IMG/VR virus record: IMGVR_UViG_3300018405_000007
Span: 1 to 41,080 of that record
Length of the DNA stretch: 41,080 bases
Source of the DNA: a virus
Reading direction: 5' to 3' (one strand)
The position numbers and the translations under genes were made by a program. Positions 39,518 through 41,080 of the stretch are shown in pieces; positions within the stretch are counted from its first letter, which is position 1, and the number at the start of each line of letters is the position of its first letter. A model generated the notes under the pieces. It saw only the letters and a list, made by a program, of their open reading frames with translations, ran no database searches and was not told the DNA's origin.

Positions 39518-40558
39518 TCAAATCTCCTTGCTGAAAATGATGTCCTGCACGCCGTAGCCCATGCGCGGCATGATCTTGGCGAGCGCGGTGTTTTCCTTGG
39601 CGTGCCAGAGCATCAGCCTGGCGCCGCGCTCCTTGGCCATGCGCTCGGTTTCCCGGATCAGGCGCAGCCCGACGGTCGACGGGCGCAGGTCCTCGCGCAG
39701 GAACAGCACGTCGTTGTTGGCGACCACCAGGTCGGCGTAGTGAATGTGCGGCCCGATGAAGTTGACCGAGTAGCCAACGATCTCGCCGTCGGGGTCCAGG
39801 GCCCAGAGGCACAGCAGGCCGTTGTTCTCGTCGAGGAACGCGTAGCGGTCCCGGTCGGGCTTGAGCACCATGACCTGCTTGTTCTTCGCTACCTCGTCCC
39901 AATGCGCGACGAGCAGCTCGTGCATGTCGTCGATCCGGTCGCCCAGGGGCGCCTCGACGATGCGCACGCCGGCGGCAGGGTTCCTGGCCACCGAGCTCAG
40001 GGGGCGGACCTCGAAGCCCGGCACCTGGGCGTCGAAAATGACGTGGATGCGGGGCGCGGCCGAGTCGTTGCGGACCGAGTGCTCGCCCCGATGGTTGAAC
40101 CACCAGAGCTCACCCGGCTGCATGTGGACAGTCTCGCCGTCGCAGGTGAACGAGTTGCCGGTGGCCGAGCTCAGTACCAGGTGGAACCGGCTGAAGGTCT
40201 TGGCGTACTGACCCTGGTCCTCGTGGGCGTCGATCACGCCGCCGGACTTGAGCTTGACGATCATCACGCGGCCCAGGACCGTCGAGCCCAGGATGCGCAG
40301 CACTGGCGCCAGCAGCGGGTAGGCCACCTCGGCGAGCTCGTGCATCGAGAGGTAGTCGACCGAGCGCAGGTCGTTGAACACCGACTCCAGCGTGATCTCG
40401 CGGGGACCGCGCAGCCAGATCGCCTCGGTGTCGTGATGCGGCGAACCGGGCGCCTCCTGACGGACCGTGATCTCGCCCCAAAGTTCGGGACGAGCGGCAA
40501 GAGCGTCGAGCATGGGCCCGACGTCCAGGTCCGTCAGTAGGCGTTGAAAGTTGTGCAT
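39518..40558 (-). CDS. Fusion of 2-oxoglutarate/Fe(II) oxygenase (Asp/Asn beta-hydroxylase-like) and GNAT acetyltransferase
   Basis: The protein has 346 residues. Residues ~55-180 match the aspartyl/asparaginyl beta-hydroxylase fold: H112-E-D114 iron ligands (VIDAHEDQGQY), SRFHLVL, distal H160 (RGEHSVRN) and R170 (PRIHVIFD) for 2-oxoglutarate. Residues ~198-346 form a GNAT domain (LWALDPDGEIVGYSVNFIGP, FLREDLRPSTVGLRLIRETE, ERGARLMLWHAKENTALAKI, GYG). Both sets of key residues are present. Targets are unknown; it may modify virion or host proteins. The start at 40558 lies 13 bases after the terL stop without a clear Shine-Dalgarno; a GTG at 40624 would add 22 residues but lies at the promoter element. 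Confidence 0.85.
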   Translation of the reverse strand: MHNFQRLLTDLDVGPMLDALAARPELWGEITVRQEAPGSPHHDTEAIWLRGPREITLESVFNDLRSVDYLSMHELAEVAYPLLAPVLRILGSTVLGRVMIVKLKSGGVIDAHEDQGQYAKTFSRFHLVLSSATGNSFTCDGETVHMQPGELWWFNHRGEHSVRNDSAAPRIHVIFDAQVPGFEVRPLSSVARNPAAGVRIVEAPLGDRIDDMHELLVAHWDEVAKNKQVMVLKPDRDRYAFLDENNGLLCLWALDPDGEIVGYSVNFIGPHIHYADLVVANNDVLFLREDLRPSTVGLRLIRETERMAKERGARLMLWHAKENTALAKIMPRMGYGVQDIIFSKEI

Positions 40559-40571
40559 CGAGCGGCGCGGG

Positions 40572-41080
40572 TCATCGCAGTAATTCGAGCGGATCGTATT
40601 CACCGCGGTTTGCAGTACGCGCACCGAACTGCTGCATCAGGCTGCGCTTGGCCACCGGATGCGCGAAGGTCAGCGCCAGGGCGTCGGCCAGGTCGGGCGA
40701 GCCGGCGTCGGGGAGGCGCTTCTTGATGTCGTCCTTGCTTTCGAGCTGGATGCGGTTCGCCGCGTCGTACTTGTAGGTCGGCGTCGCGAGCTCCAGCTTC
40801 AGGCTGGTGTCGTTCGGGATCGCGCCGCCGGCCTTGATCCACTCGGCCAGGTCGAACCACATTTCGGCGCGCTTGTTGACGTAGCGCGGGTCGTTCGGCT
40901 TGCCCCCGAAGTTCACCTCGGTGACGTCGTAGCCGAGCTGGCGCAGCCGGTCGATCACGCCGGCGCCGGCGCCCGAGTCGATGAACGTCGCGTCGGGCTC
41001 CCACTGGTCGATCTTGCGGGCGACGTGCCCGGCCAGCGTCATGTTGTCGACGCCGCGGAACACCAGCGGGTCCATCGCGA
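40572..41080 (-). CDS. terL: Terminase large subunit, C-terminal part (joins 1-937)
   Basis: This frame ends at 40572 and encodes the last 128 residues unique to this end plus the copy of the repeated 123 bases. It carries the rest of the RNase H-like nuclease domain: DVTEVNFGGKPNDPRYVNKR, RAEMWFDLAEWI, and the third acidic site in GSPDLADALALTFA. These finish the TerL metal-binding triad. The stop is followed after 13 bases by the 2OG-GNAT gene, and a phage-type promoter lies inside this end of terL. Confidence 0.95.
   Translation of the reverse strand, partial: AMDPLVFRGVDNMTLAGHVARKIDQWEPDATFIDSGAGAGVIDRLRQLGYDVTEVNFGGKPNDPRYVNKRAEMWFDLAEWIKAGGAIPNDTSLKLELATPTYKYDAANRIQLESKDDIKKRLPDAGSPDLADALALTFAHPVAKRSLMQQFGARTANRGEYDPLELLR
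40593..40625 (-). promoter_or_regulatory. Candidate late promoter inside the 3' end of terL
   Basis: Leftward, GGTGCGCGTACT (40625-40614), exactly 15 bases, then TACGAT (40598-40593). It would serve the 2OG-GNAT gene (ATG 40558) and the portal module. The element lies within coding sequence, so its conservation is constrained by two functions. Confidence 0.6.
40958..41080. repeat. Terminal direct repeat, right copy (identical to 1-123)
   Basis: Exact copy of bases 1-123, offset 40957. See the left copy for interpretation: most likely a circular molecule with overlapping contig ends. Confidence 0.95.

Noticed and set aside
1-41080. tRNA genes, rRNA, CRISPR arrays or insertion sequences
   Set aside because: No cloverleaf with a T-loop, no regularly spaced repeats and no transposase were seen by eye. 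A tRNAscan run would settle the tRNA question.

Overview
The window looks like one complete temperate short-tailed (podovirus-type) phage genome, about 40.96 kb once circularised. Bases 1-123 are repeated exactly at 40958-41080, and the large terminase gene runs across that junction, so the linear ends are most likely an assembly cut point. The high GC content and gene order (terminase, portal, capsid staple-like and Bbp19-like proteins, scaffold, capsid, Bbp16-like cement protein, T7-type nozzle and ejection proteins) match the Bordetella BPP-1 / Burkholderia BcepC6B type of phage. The host is therefore probably a betaproteobacterium. This is an inference from layout and protein resemblance; no database was searched.

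Layout. A lysogeny switch sits at about 4.2-5.6 kb. It holds a small Cro/YdaS-like gene reading left, a CI-like repressor reading right, inverted-repeat operators and opposed promoters. The repressor carries an unusual nuclease-like C-terminal half instead of a LexA-type peptidase. Rightward genes (5.6-14.8 kb) form a tightly overlapped early operon: small membrane proteins, a RecB/Cas4-like nuclease, an ssDNA-binding protein, a family B DNA polymerase, a VRR-NUC nuclease, an SNF2-like helicase, a zinc-finger protein and an excisionase-like protein. The integrase converges on the last of these and a possible attP lies behind it. Leftward genes fill the rest of the circle: Cro-like protein, primase-helicase, a small HTH protein, terminase, head, connector, nozzle, ejection proteins (one of 2511 residues), tail fibre and lysis. 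Two isolated rightward genes interrupt the leftward block: an exported protein at 16.2 kb and a HEPN-like protein at 21 kb. Both look like accessory (moron) genes.

Main new observation. Five leftward transcription units, including those starting at terS, the Bbp19-like gene, the ejection genes and the tail fibre, are each preceded by a near-palindromic 12-mer (GGTGCGCGTACC or close to it). Exactly 15 bases later there is a -10-like hexamer (consensus TANNNT). This looks like a phage-specific late-promoter family. The small HTH gene next to terS is a candidate regulator. Other points of interest are a 2-oxoglutarate oxygenase-GNAT fusion between terminase and portal, the repressor-nuclease fusion, the HEPN-like gene, and a possible frameshift at a structural gene near 18.09 kb.
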